From contig NZ_AEUY02000005.1 of NCBI RefSeq assembly GCF_000188035.1, forward strand, positions 1,550,001 to 1,614,000: a stretch of DNA of 64,000 nt. The letters are read 5' to 3'. The notes below the pieces were generated by a model, which was not told the DNA's origin, searched no databases, and was given only the letters and a program-made list of their open reading frames with translations. Each line of letters opens with the position of its first letter. Position 1 is the stretch's first letter. The position numbers and the translations under genes were made by a program. This stretch comes from Streptococcus pseudoporcinus LQ 940-04. GTDB taxonomy: Bacteria; Bacillota; Bacilli; Lactobacillales; Streptococcaceae. This document shows positions 28,474 through 37,115 of this stretch, one piece after another.

Positions 28474-29433
28474 TTAATGGTATTCTTTGTAGTCTTCATA
28501 AAATTCTGTTTTTTCAAGAATAAACTGCTCTAAATCTTGCAAGATTTGAAAAATTTGCGACCGATTTTCAAATTCAAGACGCGTTTTCGGTAGTTCTCCC
28601 TGTCTATAAGTTTCTAATAAAAGAGAAATATCTTCACGCAACGTTAATGCAGAGTTTGTTTTACTAAGTTGTTCAGCTGTTTCATGAATGAAATGGGCTA
28701 ACAAGATACTTTGACGGTTGCGTTCCGTTATTTTTTGGCAACTCTTAACCATCTTATCTACTATTCTTAGCTGGTGACGCCTCATTTCAAAGTAATGAAC
28801 GTGGTAATTAGTTTGCTGAAAAACTTGATTATGACTATCCCTATAAACCAAGGCTAATGCTTGCCCTAATAGGATTTCTAATCGTTCTAAAGAGTTATAG
28901 AGCTGATTATCAAAGGTCGTTAATAAGGATGACTCGAGTTGAAAAAGCAAGTCTTTGAGCTCTCTTTCAATAATCACATGGTAGTGTTGTATCTCTTTTT
29001 TGGGAGCCCTCATATAGGCATTTCCTAACAAAGCAGTGCTTGTTCCCACAATGAATAGCAAAAATTCATTACTCAAAACCTGAAAGTTAAGACTTTTAAA
29101 AGCTAAAAGATGAGTGACCAAAACGGTTATCGGAACTAAGCCCGATTCTAGTTTCAACAAATAAAGTATGGGAATACTAAAACTCAAATAAACTGTGAAC
29201 GCTAGCATTGAAAAGCCACATACTGTGAAAGAAAAAAAAGCAATGCAAAACGCCAAAAAGAAAGCAAATAAACGTTCTCGTGCCACCTTTAAACTTGTTT
29301 TCCTTGTATCATGCAAACTCAATAAAGCAATAATGCCCGCAGAAATGGCATAAGTCAAGTGTAGACTTTCAGCAATGAAAATAGCTAAAATGGTAGTGAT
29401 AACCATTTTAATAGTTCGTTCTAATAGGGGCAT
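28474..29433 (-). CDS. Aromatic acid exporter family (ArAE/FUSC-like) membrane protein
   Basis: 319 residues. The N-terminal 150 hold about five hydrophobic segments, starting TIKMVITTILAIFIAESL, which is the ArAE_1 signature region. The C-terminal 160 form a soluble helical domain (DUF939-type). The family is related to exporters of aromatic carboxylates but the substrate of small Gram-positive members is unknown. The gene is separated from the HsdS-like gene upstream by 14 bases, so the two are probably cotranscribed. Confidence 0.8.
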   Translation of the reverse strand: MPLLERTIKMVITTILAIFIAESLHLTYAISAGIIALLSLHDTRKTSLKVARERLFAFFLAFCIAFFSFTVCGFSMLAFTVYLSFSIPILYLLKLESGLVPITVLVTHLLAFKSLNFQVLSNEFLLFIVGTSTALLGNAYMRAPKKEIQHYHVIIERELKDLLFQLESSLLTTFDNQLYNSLERLEILLGQALALVYRDSHNQVFQQTNYHVHYFEMRRHQLRIVDKMVKSCQKITERNRQSILLAHFIHETAEQLSKTNSALTLREDISLLLETYRQGELPKTRLEFENRSQIFQILQDLEQFILEKTEFYEDYKEYH

Positions 29434-29447
29434 TGGCTCATCCTTTA

Positions 29448-30044
29448 TTAATATATACTTTTTTCAATGTCATTTTGTAAATGATGCCATTCTTGCTCAG
29501 CACGTTTAATTTTACGCTGATATTCGCTTAATCCTCTTAAATACTGATTAATCAAATAATCTTGTTTAACCAAAGGCATTGCGGGAACAGGTATTTCTAA
29601 CAGTTCCTTGGTAGATAAATTAATAACATCTTTACCATGATCCGCACGATCAAGAAGTCCCTGACCAATATCGGAATCTAAGAAGAATTTGATATAATAT
29701 CCTCTCAGTTTATCCAGTGGCCGTAAGACTGTAATGTTTGATGAGGCTACAACCTCTCGCTTTTGTTTTTGAAAGACACAAACTTTTTTGACTGTTCCTT
29801 TAGAAGCAATGAGAACATCGCCGTCTTCTAAAAAATAACGTAACAGTTGTCTACGTTCTAAATGAAAAGTACGGAGGTTCTGATAATTGATACCTGCTAA
29901 AGTCATGTCAGAGAGGTTAATCAAGGCAAATTCTCCATCTCCAACTTTACTACTTACGGCCTTACCCTTAAAACACTCAACGACCTCACCCAAGATAATC
30001 TTTTTTATATCGTTATTGAGGTAACTTTCTAGACATTCATCCAT
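29448..30044 (-). CDS. Stand-alone type I restriction specificity (HsdS)-like single recognition domain
   Basis: 198 residues. The organisation is one target-recognition domain (about 15-165; LGEVVECFKGKAV..., then GDVLIASKGT and STKELLEIPVPAMPL) followed by a C-terminal helix (LSEYQRKIKRAEQEWHHLQN). A classical HsdS has two such halves and about 400 residues. No hsdM or hsdR gene lies in the window. The motif order is clear, including the IPVP turn before the helix that normally spans HsdM subunits. It may be a decayed HsdS, a half-subunit that dimerises, or a protein with another DNA-binding or structural use. It is a complete frame with no internal stop. Confidence 0.7.
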   Translation of the reverse strand: MDECLESYLNNDIKKIILGEVVECFKGKAVSSKVGDGEFALINLSDMTLAGINYQNLRTFHLERRQLLRYFLEDGDVLIASKGTVKKVCVFQKQKREVVASSNITVLRPLDKLRGYYIKFFLDSDIGQGLLDRADHGKDVINLSTKELLEIPVPAMPLVKQDYLINQYLRGLSEYQRKIKRAEQEWHHLQNDIEKSIY

Positions 30045-30115
30045 TTTCTAGTATCTTTCTATTATATTATAGTATTTTAATACTACCATTATTTTTATAA
30101 TTGTTCAAGTTAAAA

Positions 30116-30147
30116 AAGGCTAGATTCAGAAATTCAAATCTAACCTT
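30116..30147 (-). terminator. Terminator of the MacB-like exporter operon
   Basis: 11-bp stem (30116-30126 and 30137-30147, one G-U pair) with a 10-base loop and T6 on the minus strand. It lies just after the permease stop codon. Confidence 0.8.
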
Positions 30148-30152
30148 CATCA

Positions 30153-32789
30153 TTAATCTACCGATTTCAGTGCTTCTAGCATAGCTAACTTTTGTAACTG
30201 ATAATGTACCATAAGCCCAAGTAGCATAACAATCAACGAAATCGCTATAAGAGGAATAAAATAAACATAGCTATCCACCTGATGGCCGAAGCTCATATTA
30301 GATGACCCCATAAGACTCATTAATAATTGGTGTAAATACTTACCAGCAAACAAACCAAGGATCATACCAATAACACTTAAGAATGCTGTCTCTCGGTAAA
30401 TGTATAAGGTCACTTCATAATCATAAAAACCTAGAACTTTTACCGTTGATAGCTCTCTGAGCCGTTCAGCAATATTAATAGCAGTCAAATTATACAAAAT
30501 AACCAAAGCCAACATGAGTGACAGCACAACCAACAATGTCATAACTTCTCTTAGGGAGGACACGACAGACTTCACAGTTTCTACAATAAGAGTGTTTTGT
30601 GACACAGCTTGAACAGTTGATCGATTTAGTAGTTTTTTCGCGTAAGATTTTACAGACCAAGCATCTCCTTTATCTAAGCTAAGAAGATACCCTGGACGAA
30701 ACTCTGCCTGACTAAACCGTTTTTTCTGATAAGCTTGTGACATAAACAGGTAATGACCTACGTTCATATCAGCTATCGCGACTACCTTAACTTTATAAGT
30801 CTGATTTGTCTCTGTTTTCAAAGACAGATTATGACCAGGACTAACCCCATAAAAAGAAGCTAGTTTTTTTGATAAAATAACCCCTTCTTTAGGAAGACTC
30901 AGTGTTTTTTGAGTTTTACTATCGCGCAGATTAATAAGAGGAGACAAGTTTGAATCAGAGGTCGCTATTAAAGTAACTGCCCTTTTACTACTTTGACCTT
31001 TTATAACAAGATTAGTGCTAAAGACAGTAATCCTTTCTTTCTCCTTTATCTCCTTATCTGTCAATAAAGATTGACTGAGATCACGATCTGCTCCTTCTTG
31101 ACTAGTTTTGCCAATCACCATAATATCATAGGGCGTTAGTGTCCTAAACTGGTGATCAACTACTTTTGATAAGGAAGACTGAATCCCTAGACCTGAAAAT
31201 AAAAGAGCTACAGAACCAGCAACACCGAAAATTGTCATGGACATTCTAAGTTTATAGCGGAAAATATTTCTAACAGTGACTTTGTAAGTAAAAGACAGTC
31301 TTTGCCAAATCAAAGGTATTCTCTCCAGAAAGATTTGCCCTCCCTTACTTGGTGGCTTTGGTAACAATAGCTGAGCAGGTTTTTGAAAAAGTTCACGGCG
31401 AACAATAATATAAACTGGAAGTAAAGCAGATAAAGACGCTAATAAATAGGCTAAAAGTGTATAAGTCCAATAGAAATCCATCTGAACCCTTCCAATGACC
31501 AACGGTTTGGTAACAATCTCAGCAATCATAGACGAAAGGAAGTAAGTCCCTCCCAAGACGCCCAGACTAGTTCCCAAAAAGCTTGCTAAAAATCCATAAG
31601 TCAGAAACTTAGTGAAAATAGCATTTTTCTTATATCCCAGGGCTAAATAAAGTCCTGAGTTGGTTCTCTCTTCATCAACAAAACGTGTCATCGTTGTAAA
31701 GGTTACCAAAGCAGCTACTAAATAAAGAACAACAGGGAAAATATTACCTACCTGTGAAATACTGGTCATTGAAGTATCATAGATGTTATAGCCATCGCCA
31801 CCGGGTATTGTTTCTCTGTTATAAATAGTATAACTGGGCTTGGCTAATTGCTTGATGCTTTTTTGACTTTCTTTAATCTGCTTACCTTCTTCTTCAAGCT
31901 TAGCTTTAGCTACAAGGAGCTCATTCATGGCGGCCTTAACTTGTCCTACTTGTGGTAGTGATTGCAAAGATTTTTCTTTAATGGCAATCTCTTTTTGGGC
32001 CTTAGCAATCTGTTCTTCAGAACTCCTTATTTTCTTTAAAGACTCTTCTTTCAGAGAAGAAAGTCTTTTCTCAGCATTATCAGCAAAGACACGCTCAAGC
32101 CTTTTCTCTTTTTCTTCTAACTTTAATTTGTAAGCCTTTGAGAAGGCATCTAAGCCTTTCAAACCTTTAAAAGTTATCCTAGCAATGTTATTATCCATTT
32201 CAAAGTTAGAAGAGCTTAGAAAGCCATATAAGGCTAAATTACCATCACCAGCCTGTGAACTTCCCAAATTTTGCTTGGACCATATCTCTGATGCATTAAC
32301 AAAACCAACAATTTTTAAGCTCTTAGACCTTATAAGTTTCTTTTTAGAGGTTTTCACTTCTATCATCTGTCCTAAACGATAGTTTTTTGCTTGCCAACTT
32401 GAAATCGCAATTTCAGATTCTTTTTGAGGTAATCTTCCTTTGGTAATAGATAACTTGGAAATCTTTTTAGGTATTGAAAAGAGTCGAATAGATTTTTGTG
32501 TCTCTATTATTTCTGCATCTAAAAGCCGTCCCAATTCATAGTCCATATCCGGAATACTTCTTAAATCTTTAAGATCCTCAGCCGAAAAACCATAGGAGGC
32601 GACTAGACTTAGGTCCATCACCTTGTTTTTATCAATGAAATGATTAGCTGTCTTAGCTAGGTCTGGACTGGTCACTTTAAGGCCAATCAAAGCAAAAGAA
32701 CCTAAAGCCATTAATAAAAACAGTGAGATAAAACGCGTTTTAGTTGACCAAATGGTACGCCAAAGCTCTTTCCATAAGGTTTTATTCAT
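30153..32789 (-). CDS. ABC transporter permease, FtsX/MacB-like
   Basis: 878 residues. A transmembrane helix at about 15-35 (FISLFLLMALGSFALIGL) is followed by a large extracellular region with a coiled coil (about 215-305, rich in E, K, Q and L). Two FtsX-type membrane blocks follow, at about 345-470 and 510 to the end. The C-terminal block has the conserved TLLVVLSLMLALVILYNLTAINIAER. Together with the ATPase gene just upstream it makes an export or envelope-stress ABC system of the macrolide/bacteriocin type. The substrate is unknown. The divergent TetR gene upstream is its probable regulator. Confidence 0.88.
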   Translation of the reverse strand: MNKTLWKELWRTIWSTKTRFISLFLLMALGSFALIGLKVTSPDLAKTANHFIDKNKVMDLSLVASYGFSAEDLKDLRSIPDMDYELGRLLDAEIIETQKSIRLFSIPKKISKLSITKGRLPQKESEIAISSWQAKNYRLGQMIEVKTSKKKLIRSKSLKIVGFVNASEIWSKQNLGSSQAGDGNLALYGFLSSSNFEMDNNIARITFKGLKGLDAFSKAYKLKLEEKEKRLERVFADNAEKRLSSLKEESLKKIRSSEEQIAKAQKEIAIKEKSLQSLPQVGQVKAAMNELLVAKAKLEEEGKQIKESQKSIKQLAKPSYTIYNRETIPGGDGYNIYDTSMTSISQVGNIFPVVLYLVAALVTFTTMTRFVDEERTNSGLYLALGYKKNAIFTKFLTYGFLASFLGTSLGVLGGTYFLSSMIAEIVTKPLVIGRVQMDFYWTYTLLAYLLASLSALLPVYIIVRRELFQKPAQLLLPKPPSKGGQIFLERIPLIWQRLSFTYKVTVRNIFRYKLRMSMTIFGVAGSVALLFSGLGIQSSLSKVVDHQFRTLTPYDIMVIGKTSQEGADRDLSQSLLTDKEIKEKERITVFSTNLVIKGQSSKRAVTLIATSDSNLSPLINLRDSKTQKTLSLPKEGVILSKKLASFYGVSPGHNLSLKTETNQTYKVKVVAIADMNVGHYLFMSQAYQKKRFSQAEFRPGYLLSLDKGDAWSVKSYAKKLLNRSTVQAVSQNTLIVETVKSVVSSLREVMTLLVVLSLMLALVILYNLTAINIAERLRELSTVKVLGFYDYEVTLYIYRETAFLSVIGMILGLFAGKYLHQLLMSLMGSSNMSFGHQVDSYVYFIPLIAISLIVMLLGLMVHYQLQKLAMLEALKSVD

Positions 32790-32805
32790 TCACAAGTCTC
32801 CTCTC

Positions 32806-33507
32806 CTAATAATCAATAGCATCAATTGGTAGAGGCTTCCTATTAAGTACTGTCTTAATAACCTGGGCATCATGCATATAAATGACGCGATTAGCTATGC
32901 CCGCTAAAGCGGAGTTATGAGTCACAATAACAACTGTTGCCCCTTTTGTCTGAGCCATATCTTGAAGCAATTGCAATATCTGTTTACCGGTTTTATAGTC
33001 TAAAGCCCCTGTTGGTTCATCACAAAGTAGCAACTTAGGTTTCTTTGCAATTGCCCGTGCAATAGAGACACGTTGCTGCTCACCGCCAGATAGCTGACTG
33101 GGAAAATGATCCATTCGTTTGTCTAGACCGACTTCAGAAAGAACCTGACTAGGATCAAGTGCCTCATCAACAATTTCAACGGCTAATTCAACATTTTCTT
33201 TTGCCGTCAAATTTGGAACTAAATTATAAAATTGAAAGACAAAACCAATATCGCAACGCCGGTAATGAGTTAATTCTTTAGCAGAGTACTGCGAAATATC
33301 TTGACCATCAATGATAACCTGACCAGAATCATTGGTATCCATTCCGCCCAAGATATTCAAAACGGTGGATTTTCCTGCCCCAGAAGCTCCAAGAATAACG
33401 ACTAACTCTCCTTTTTCAATCTCAAAACTTACCTTATCATTCGCATTTATGGTATTGTCTCCAATCTGGTAAACCTTACTAGATTTAATCATTTCAATAT
33501 AAGCCAA
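32806..33507 (-). CDS. ABC transporter ATP-binding protein, MacB/LolD-like
   Basis: 233-residue ATPase with Walker [11 protein letters not shown]-loop FQFYNL, signature LSGGEQQR, Walker [13 protein letters not shown] and H-loop VTHN. The CDEPTGALD form is typical of the MacB/LolD group that pairs with FtsX-type permeases. It lies 16 bases before the permease gene. A divergent promoter region with a palindrome separates it from the TetR gene. Confidence 0.92.
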   Translation of the reverse strand: MAYIEMIKSSKVYQIGDNTINANDKVSFEIEKGELVVILGASGAGKSTVLNILGGMDTNDSGQVIIDGQDISQYSAKELTHYRRCDIGFVFQFYNLVPNLTAKENVELAVEIVDEALDPSQVLSEVGLDKRMDHFPSQLSGGEQQRVSIARAIAKKPKLLLCDEPTGALDYKTGKQILQLLQDMAQTKGATVVIVTHNSALAGIANRVIYMHDAQVIKTVLNRKPLPIDAIDY

Positions 33508-33537
33508 AAGACATACTCCTTTTATCTGAACAGACTG

Positions 33538-33585
33538 TTGATTTAATTTTAGCTCTATTATATAATGTTGCTAATTAGCGAACAA
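33538..33585. promoter_or_regulatory. Divergent overlapping promoters with a shared palindromic operator
   Basis: Rightward: TTGATT (33538-33543), 17 bases, TATAAT (33561-33566), toward the TetR gene. Leftward: TTGTTC (33580-33585 on the complement), 17 bases, TATAAT (33557-33562 on the complement), toward the ATPase gene. The 10-bp palindrome GCTAATTAGC (33570-33579) falls in the leftward spacer and at the rightward start point. One repressor dimer there could block both promoters, as expected for an autoregulated TetR. Confidence 0.72.
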
Positions 33586-33628
33586 GAACAAAACTGAAGC
33601 AAGTGTTGATTTAAGAGGAGGTAATCTA

Positions 33629-34168
33629 ATGAGGAAGAGACAAACGGATACCCTAAACTATCTAAGAGAGGCTCTAATTGCTTTATTAGCTGACAAAGAC
33701 TTTGAAACGATTTCGGTAGCGGACTTAACCAAAAAAGCAGGACTTAACCGCGGAACCTTCTATCTCCATTTTCGAGATAAATATGATATGATTAACTACT
33801 TCAAAGAGGAACATTTTGATAAGCTTTTTCAGGTTTTAGATGCTCCTGAAATCGCGACTAATACTAGAGAGTTATTAGTTCAAACCTTAACCGTTTTAGC
33901 TGATCAATTTGATTTTATTGCAGCTATTGCACAGTCCCAAAGTTTACATGTCAAAGAGACTCTCAAAGATTTTATCTATAAAGTACTCTTAACCTTAGAA
34001 GATTACCAAAAGATTGTCAGGCAACAATATGGCGGTATTCCCTTTGAATATGCCTTAGAGGTCTACTTAGCCAGCATTGAAAGTATCATCTCCTATTGGA
34101 TAAAAACAGGTGGTCAGCAATCGCCCGAAGAACTAACAGATATTATTCTGAAAACTGTTGGCATATAA
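33629..34168 (+). CDS. TetR/AcrR family transcriptional regulator
   Basis: 179 residues. The N-terminal helix-turn-helix (VADLTKKAGLNRGTFYLHF, about 30-48) is typical of TetR. The C-terminal domain is of the short TetR_C type. A strong ribosome binding site (GAGGAGG) precedes the ATG. It is divergent from the MacB-like ABC genes and probably controls them and itself through the palindrome between the promoters. The ligand is unknown. Confidence 0.9.
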   Translation: MRKRQTDTLNYLREALIALLADKDFETISVADLTKKAGLNRGTFYLHFRDKYDMINYFKEEHFDKLFQVLDAPEIATNTRELLVQTLTVLADQFDFIAAIAQSQSLHVKETLKDFIYKVLLTLEDYQKIVRQQYGGIPFEYALEVYLASIESIISYWIKTGGQQSPEELTDIILKTVGI

Positions 34169-34213
34169 GCTCACAAAAAGCCAAGAAAGACTCTTCTTGG
34201 CTTTTTGTGAGCT
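34168..34213. terminator. Bidirectional terminator between the TetR gene and tpx
   Basis: Perfect 20-bp stem (34168-34187 and 34194-34213) with a 6-base loop, containing A5 and T5 runs in the arms. It ends transcription from both convergent genes. Confidence 0.9.
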
Positions 34214-34705
34214 CTATTGAATTGCTTTTAGAGCAGTGATTGCTGAAATATAATCTGGCTCAGAGTTTACATTTTCTAAATATTGTGTATAAACGATTTT
34301 ATTGTTACTATCCAGTACAAGAACCGCGCGGGCAAGCAAATGCCACTCTTCCATCAATAAGCCATAGGACTTACCAAATGAATAATCATAATAATCGGAT
34401 AACATGATTGCCTTGTCAAGACCTTCTGCACCACACCAACGTGCTTGTGCAAAAGGCAAGTCAACAGAGATTGTTATCACATAGGTATCTTCCAATTTAG
34501 CTAATTCGTGATTAAAGGTACGCGTCTGGGTAGAACAGATACCTGTATCAATTGAGGGAACGACACTGATGACTTTTTTCCCCTTAAAGTCGGATAAGGA
34601 CTTTTTCTCTAAATTCGTAGACATCAAGGTAAAGTCTGGTGCTATCTGCCCGACTTGAAACCGTTGACCAGCTAACGTTACAGGTTTACCGATAAAAGTT
34701 ATCAT
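34214..34705 (-). CDS. tpx: Thiol peroxidase (atypical 2-Cys peroxiredoxin)
   Basis: 163 residues. Peroxidatic Cys57 lies in the T-x-x-C context (TGIC, Thr54) and the resolving Cys91 in RWCGAEG; the N-terminal GQIAPDFTL is conserved. It reduces peroxides in the cytoplasm using thioredoxin. Streptococcal homologues often lie near the manganese transporter psa/mtsABC; here the neighbours are a TetR gene and a BusR-like regulator. It may be transcribed singly. Confidence 0.95.
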   Translation of the reverse strand: MITFIGKPVTLAGQRFQVGQIAPDFTLMSTNLEKKSLSDFKGKKVISVVPSIDTGICSTQTRTFNHELAKLEDTYVITISVDLPFAQARWCGAEGLDKAIMLSDYYDYSFGKSYGLLMEEWHLLARAVLVLDSNNKIVYTQYLENVNSEPDYISAITALKAIQ

Positions 34706-34796
34706 TGGCTTATACCTCCTTCAAAATAGCTCGAGACCCTACATTACTATCATCAGACGAGGCCTTTAAAAAAGTACTCATGACAGATAAGCTCTT

Positions 34797-35441
34797 TTAG
34801 AGGCCCATTGATAAATTAAAATAATTTTTCATCCTAGAATAGGCTGCTTCATCCCCAACAAAATAGATATGGTCCCCTTTTTCAATAACAGCATAAGGCC
34901 CAGGGGAAATAAGGAACTTCCCATCATGTTCTATAGCAACAACTGTTGCCCCTGTTTGATGCCATAAATTTAAAACACCAATTGATTTACCAAAATGAAC
35001 CGTATCTTTGTTGACAATAATTTCATAAGGGGCCAAAGGGAATTGTTTACTAATATTTTGACTCTGCATTAAGAAATCGTTGACTAGTAGGGATAAATCA
35101 TTTAATTCATCATTTTGCTTTTTGATATTTTCCCGAATTTTTTCTTTAATCACGGCTATAGAATGTGTTGACTCATATTGATTAATAAATTCTATAGCTT
35201 TTTCTTTAGATAAAACAATAGCACCGCTACCATGCTTGAGGGTTAATATTTTTAAATCAGCTAAAATATTAAGGCCTTTTCTTGCAGTTTCAGGTGATAC
35301 GTTAAAAGTTGATGCTATTGTTGTCCGTGATTTTAACTTATCTCCAACTTCATATTCACCACTTGCTATTCTCTGAGCAACAGAGATAGCAATTTTTTGG
35401 TACTTTGAAGTTGTTACTTCATTTTTACTAGCTGTAGTCAT
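34797..35441 (-). CDS. GntR-type regulator with C-terminal RCK_C (TrkA-C) domain, BusR-like
   Basis: 214 residues. A winged helix (about 13-75, SRTTIASTFNVSPETARKGLNIL) is followed by a coiled linker (about 95-130) and an RCK_C domain (about 135-205, with ATVVAIEHDGKFLISPGP and KGDHIYFVGDE). This is the layout of BusR, the cyclic-di-AMP-responsive repressor of the glycine betaine transporter busAB. No busAB or other osmolyte transporter is adjacent. Its own promoter is good and the stress operon upstream has a terminator before it, so it is a separate transcription unit. The target genes are unknown. Confidence 0.85.
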   Translation of the reverse strand: MTTASKNEVTTSKYQKIAISVAQRIASGEYEVGDKLKSRTTIASTFNVSPETARKGLNILADLKILTLKHGSGAIVLSKEKAIEFINQYESTHSIAVIKEKIRENIKKQNDELNDLSLLVNDFLMQSQNISKQFPLAPYEIIVNKDTVHFGKSIGVLNLWHQTGATVVAIEHDGKFLISPGPYAVIEKGDHIYFVGDEAAYSRMKNYFNLSMGL

Positions 35442-35476
35442 TTTTCACTTCCTTACTATCTTACTCAAACAGTCTA

Positions 35477-35505
35477 ATTAAATCACATTTCAGAAAAGAT
35501 TTCAA
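35477..35505 (-). promoter_or_regulatory. Promoter of the BusR-like gene
   Basis: Minus-strand TTGAAA (35500-35505), 17-base spacer and TTTAAT (35477-35482) with extended TGA. Confidence 0.65.
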
Positions 35506-35532
35506 TAGCGTTTACAATATCTAACATAAAAC

Positions 35533-35558
35533 AGAGAGCGGTTTTAAACCAGCTCTCT
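35533..35558 (-). terminator. Terminator of the Asp23/GlsB stress operon
   Basis: AGAGAGC/GCTCTCT arms (35533-35539 and 35552-35558), with further pairing in the loop and GTTTTATG on the minus-strand exit side. Confidence 0.75.
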
Positions 35559-35587
35559 TGTCTTACCATTAAGAGTCATCTAAAAAA

Positions 35588-36076
35588 CTAGTTAACTGTT
35601 TTCTCAGTATTAGTATTATTAGAAACGGCTTCTTTAACTTGCTCTGTCTTTGAATTTACATATTCAGAGGTAGAGCTTGCAGCACTTTCCACACGATCTT
35701 GGATGGTTACTTCTGCTGCTTTTTGCTCTTCTTTAGTTCTAATATCAACAACATTGACATTGACCTCCACAACCTTAAGGTGAGTCATAAGGTCAACATT
35801 TTGCGCCACAATTGCTTTTATCTGATCAACAATTTTTGGAATATCTTTACCATATTCAACAATCACGTTAAGATCAACTGCAACTTCCTCAGTACCGACC
35901 TCTACATTTACCCCATCAGTCACTGAATCAGTGTTTACAACATTGTTTTTAAGATTTGAGAAAAATCCACCACTAACGGCTAGAAGCCCATCTACCTTTT
36001 CAAGGGCATGCCCAACAATTTTTTCAATCACTTTATCATCGTAAGTTAATGTACTTTTTATATCGTTAGTACTCAT
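35588..36076 (-). CDS. Asp23/Gls24 family envelope stress response protein (copy 2)
   Basis: 162 residues. The Asp23 domain (about 8-115) has LTYDDKVIEKIVGHALEKVDGLLAVSGG and a DLNVIVEYGKDIP strand; the C-terminal tail is charged and low in complexity. The family is abundant at the membrane and induced by alkaline, bile or wall stress. It is clearly paralogous to the gene two positions upstream. It is the last gene of the cluster. Confidence 0.93.
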   Translation of the reverse strand: MSTNDIKSTLTYDDKVIEKIVGHALEKVDGLLAVSGGFFSNLKNNVVNTDSVTDGVNVEVGTEEVAVDLNVIVEYGKDIPKIVDQIKAIVAQNVDLMTHLKVVEVNVNVVDIRTKEEQKAAEVTIQDRVESAASSTSEYVNSKTEQVKEAVSNNTNTEKTVN

Positions 36077-36086
36077 AAGCTCTCCT

Positions 36087-36290
36087 CTACTCTTTAGTCT
36101 TATTTTTTAGGCCTTTCGCTAGACCATCAAGTGCATCTTTGGTATCAGCAGCAACTTCATCAACCTTACCAGTGGTTTTATTGACTTTACCTTCGGTTTC
36201 CAATGATTTGTCTCCAGAAAGTTTACCTAAAGATTCTTTAACAGATCCAGTAACTTGTTCCATTTTTGCTTTTAATTTTTCGTCTGACAT
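36087..36290 (-). CDS. CsbD family stress protein
   Basis: 67 residues, highly charged, beginning [20 protein letters not shown] as CsbD proteins do. CsbD in Bacillus is a general-stress protein of unknown function. It lies between two Asp23/Gls24 genes, which supports a stress role. Confidence 0.9.
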   Translation of the reverse strand: MSDEKLKAKMEQVTGSVKESLGKLSGDKSLETEGKVNKTTGKVDEVAADTKDALDGLAKGLKNKTKE

Positions 36291-36325
36291 ATCTACACCT
36301 CTTCTACATATTTAATACTTTTAAA

Positions 36326-36847
36326 CTATTTAACACGTGGTTCAGTTTGCATGTTTTCGTTTACTGTGGATTTAACATTTCCCACTTGTTTACTAGTAAA
36401 TTCGCTTGTTGCATGTGCTGCATCAGCCACTTTATCTTGAAGGCTAACAGTATCAGCTTCATGTTGAGCTTTAGTTTTGATGTCAACAACGTTAACGTTG
36501 ACTTCAATAACATCTAAATCAGTCATCTTTTTCACTTCAGTCTCAATGGTTTTCTTAATGTCATCAAAAATAGTTGGTACGTGTTTTTGGTATTCAGCAA
36601 TAATATCCAAATCAACAGCTACTTGTTTTTTACCCACTTCAACTGAAACACCTTCACGAACTGTATCGGTGTTAACTAATTTATTTTTGATATTAGCAAG
36701 ATAGCCACCACTAACCGCTAATAGACCATCAATATGAGCTACTGCTAAGCCAACAATTTTTTCAATGACTTTATTTTCGTAAGTTAGTTCACCACGAATA
36801 GTCGGTGTGTCTGCTACTTGAGTATTTTTGATAAATGTGTCAGTCAT
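36326..36847 (-). CDS. Asp23/Gls24 family envelope stress response protein (copy 1)
   Basis: 173 residues with the Asp23 domain from about 20-130 (LTYENKVIEKIVGLAVAHIDGLLAVSGG). It is closely similar to the copy encoded at 35588-36076, so a local duplication with the CsbD gene between them is likely. AmaP, encoded upstream, is the membrane anchor of Asp23 in Staphylococcus, so this product is probably membrane-tethered. Confidence 0.93.
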   Translation of the reverse strand: MTDTFIKNTQVADTPTIRGELTYENKVIEKIVGLAVAHIDGLLAVSGGYLANIKNKLVNTDTVREGVSVEVGKKQVAVDLDIIAEYQKHVPTIFDDIKKTIETEVKKMTDLDVIEVNVNVVDIKTKAQHEADTVSLQDKVADAAHATSEFTSKQVGNVKSTVNENMQTEPRVK

Positions 36848-36917
36848 AATTATTCTCCTTTTTTAGATAAGTTATTTAGAAATAATCGTTTTAAGAGGAA
36901 ATAATAAGCTATTTCTC

Positions 36918-37106
36918 TCAACGACGGCCGATAAATTGGTCAAAAATGCCTGTTCTCTTTGCGAATAAACCACCATAGACACCCAATACAATAAAAATGA
37001 GAGCTAGAAGGGTTTTAAATAGTCCGAAAGTCATTAGTAAAATAGCAAGTATCAAACCAATAATGCCACCAATAATGGGATATTTATATTTTTCAAAAAA
37101 CTCCAT
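36918..37106 (-). CDS. DUF2273 family small membrane protein
   Basis: 62 residues with two hydrophobic segments (PIIGGIIGLILAILLMTFGL and LALIFIVLGVYGGLF). The family is a regular partner of Asp23 and AmaP genes. Function unknown. It lies 9 bases after amaP. Confidence 0.9.
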   Translation of the reverse strand: MEFFEKYKYPIIGGIIGLILAILLMTFGLFKTLLALIFIVLGVYGGLFAKRTGIFDQFIGRR

Positions 37107-37115
37107 CTTTATCTC

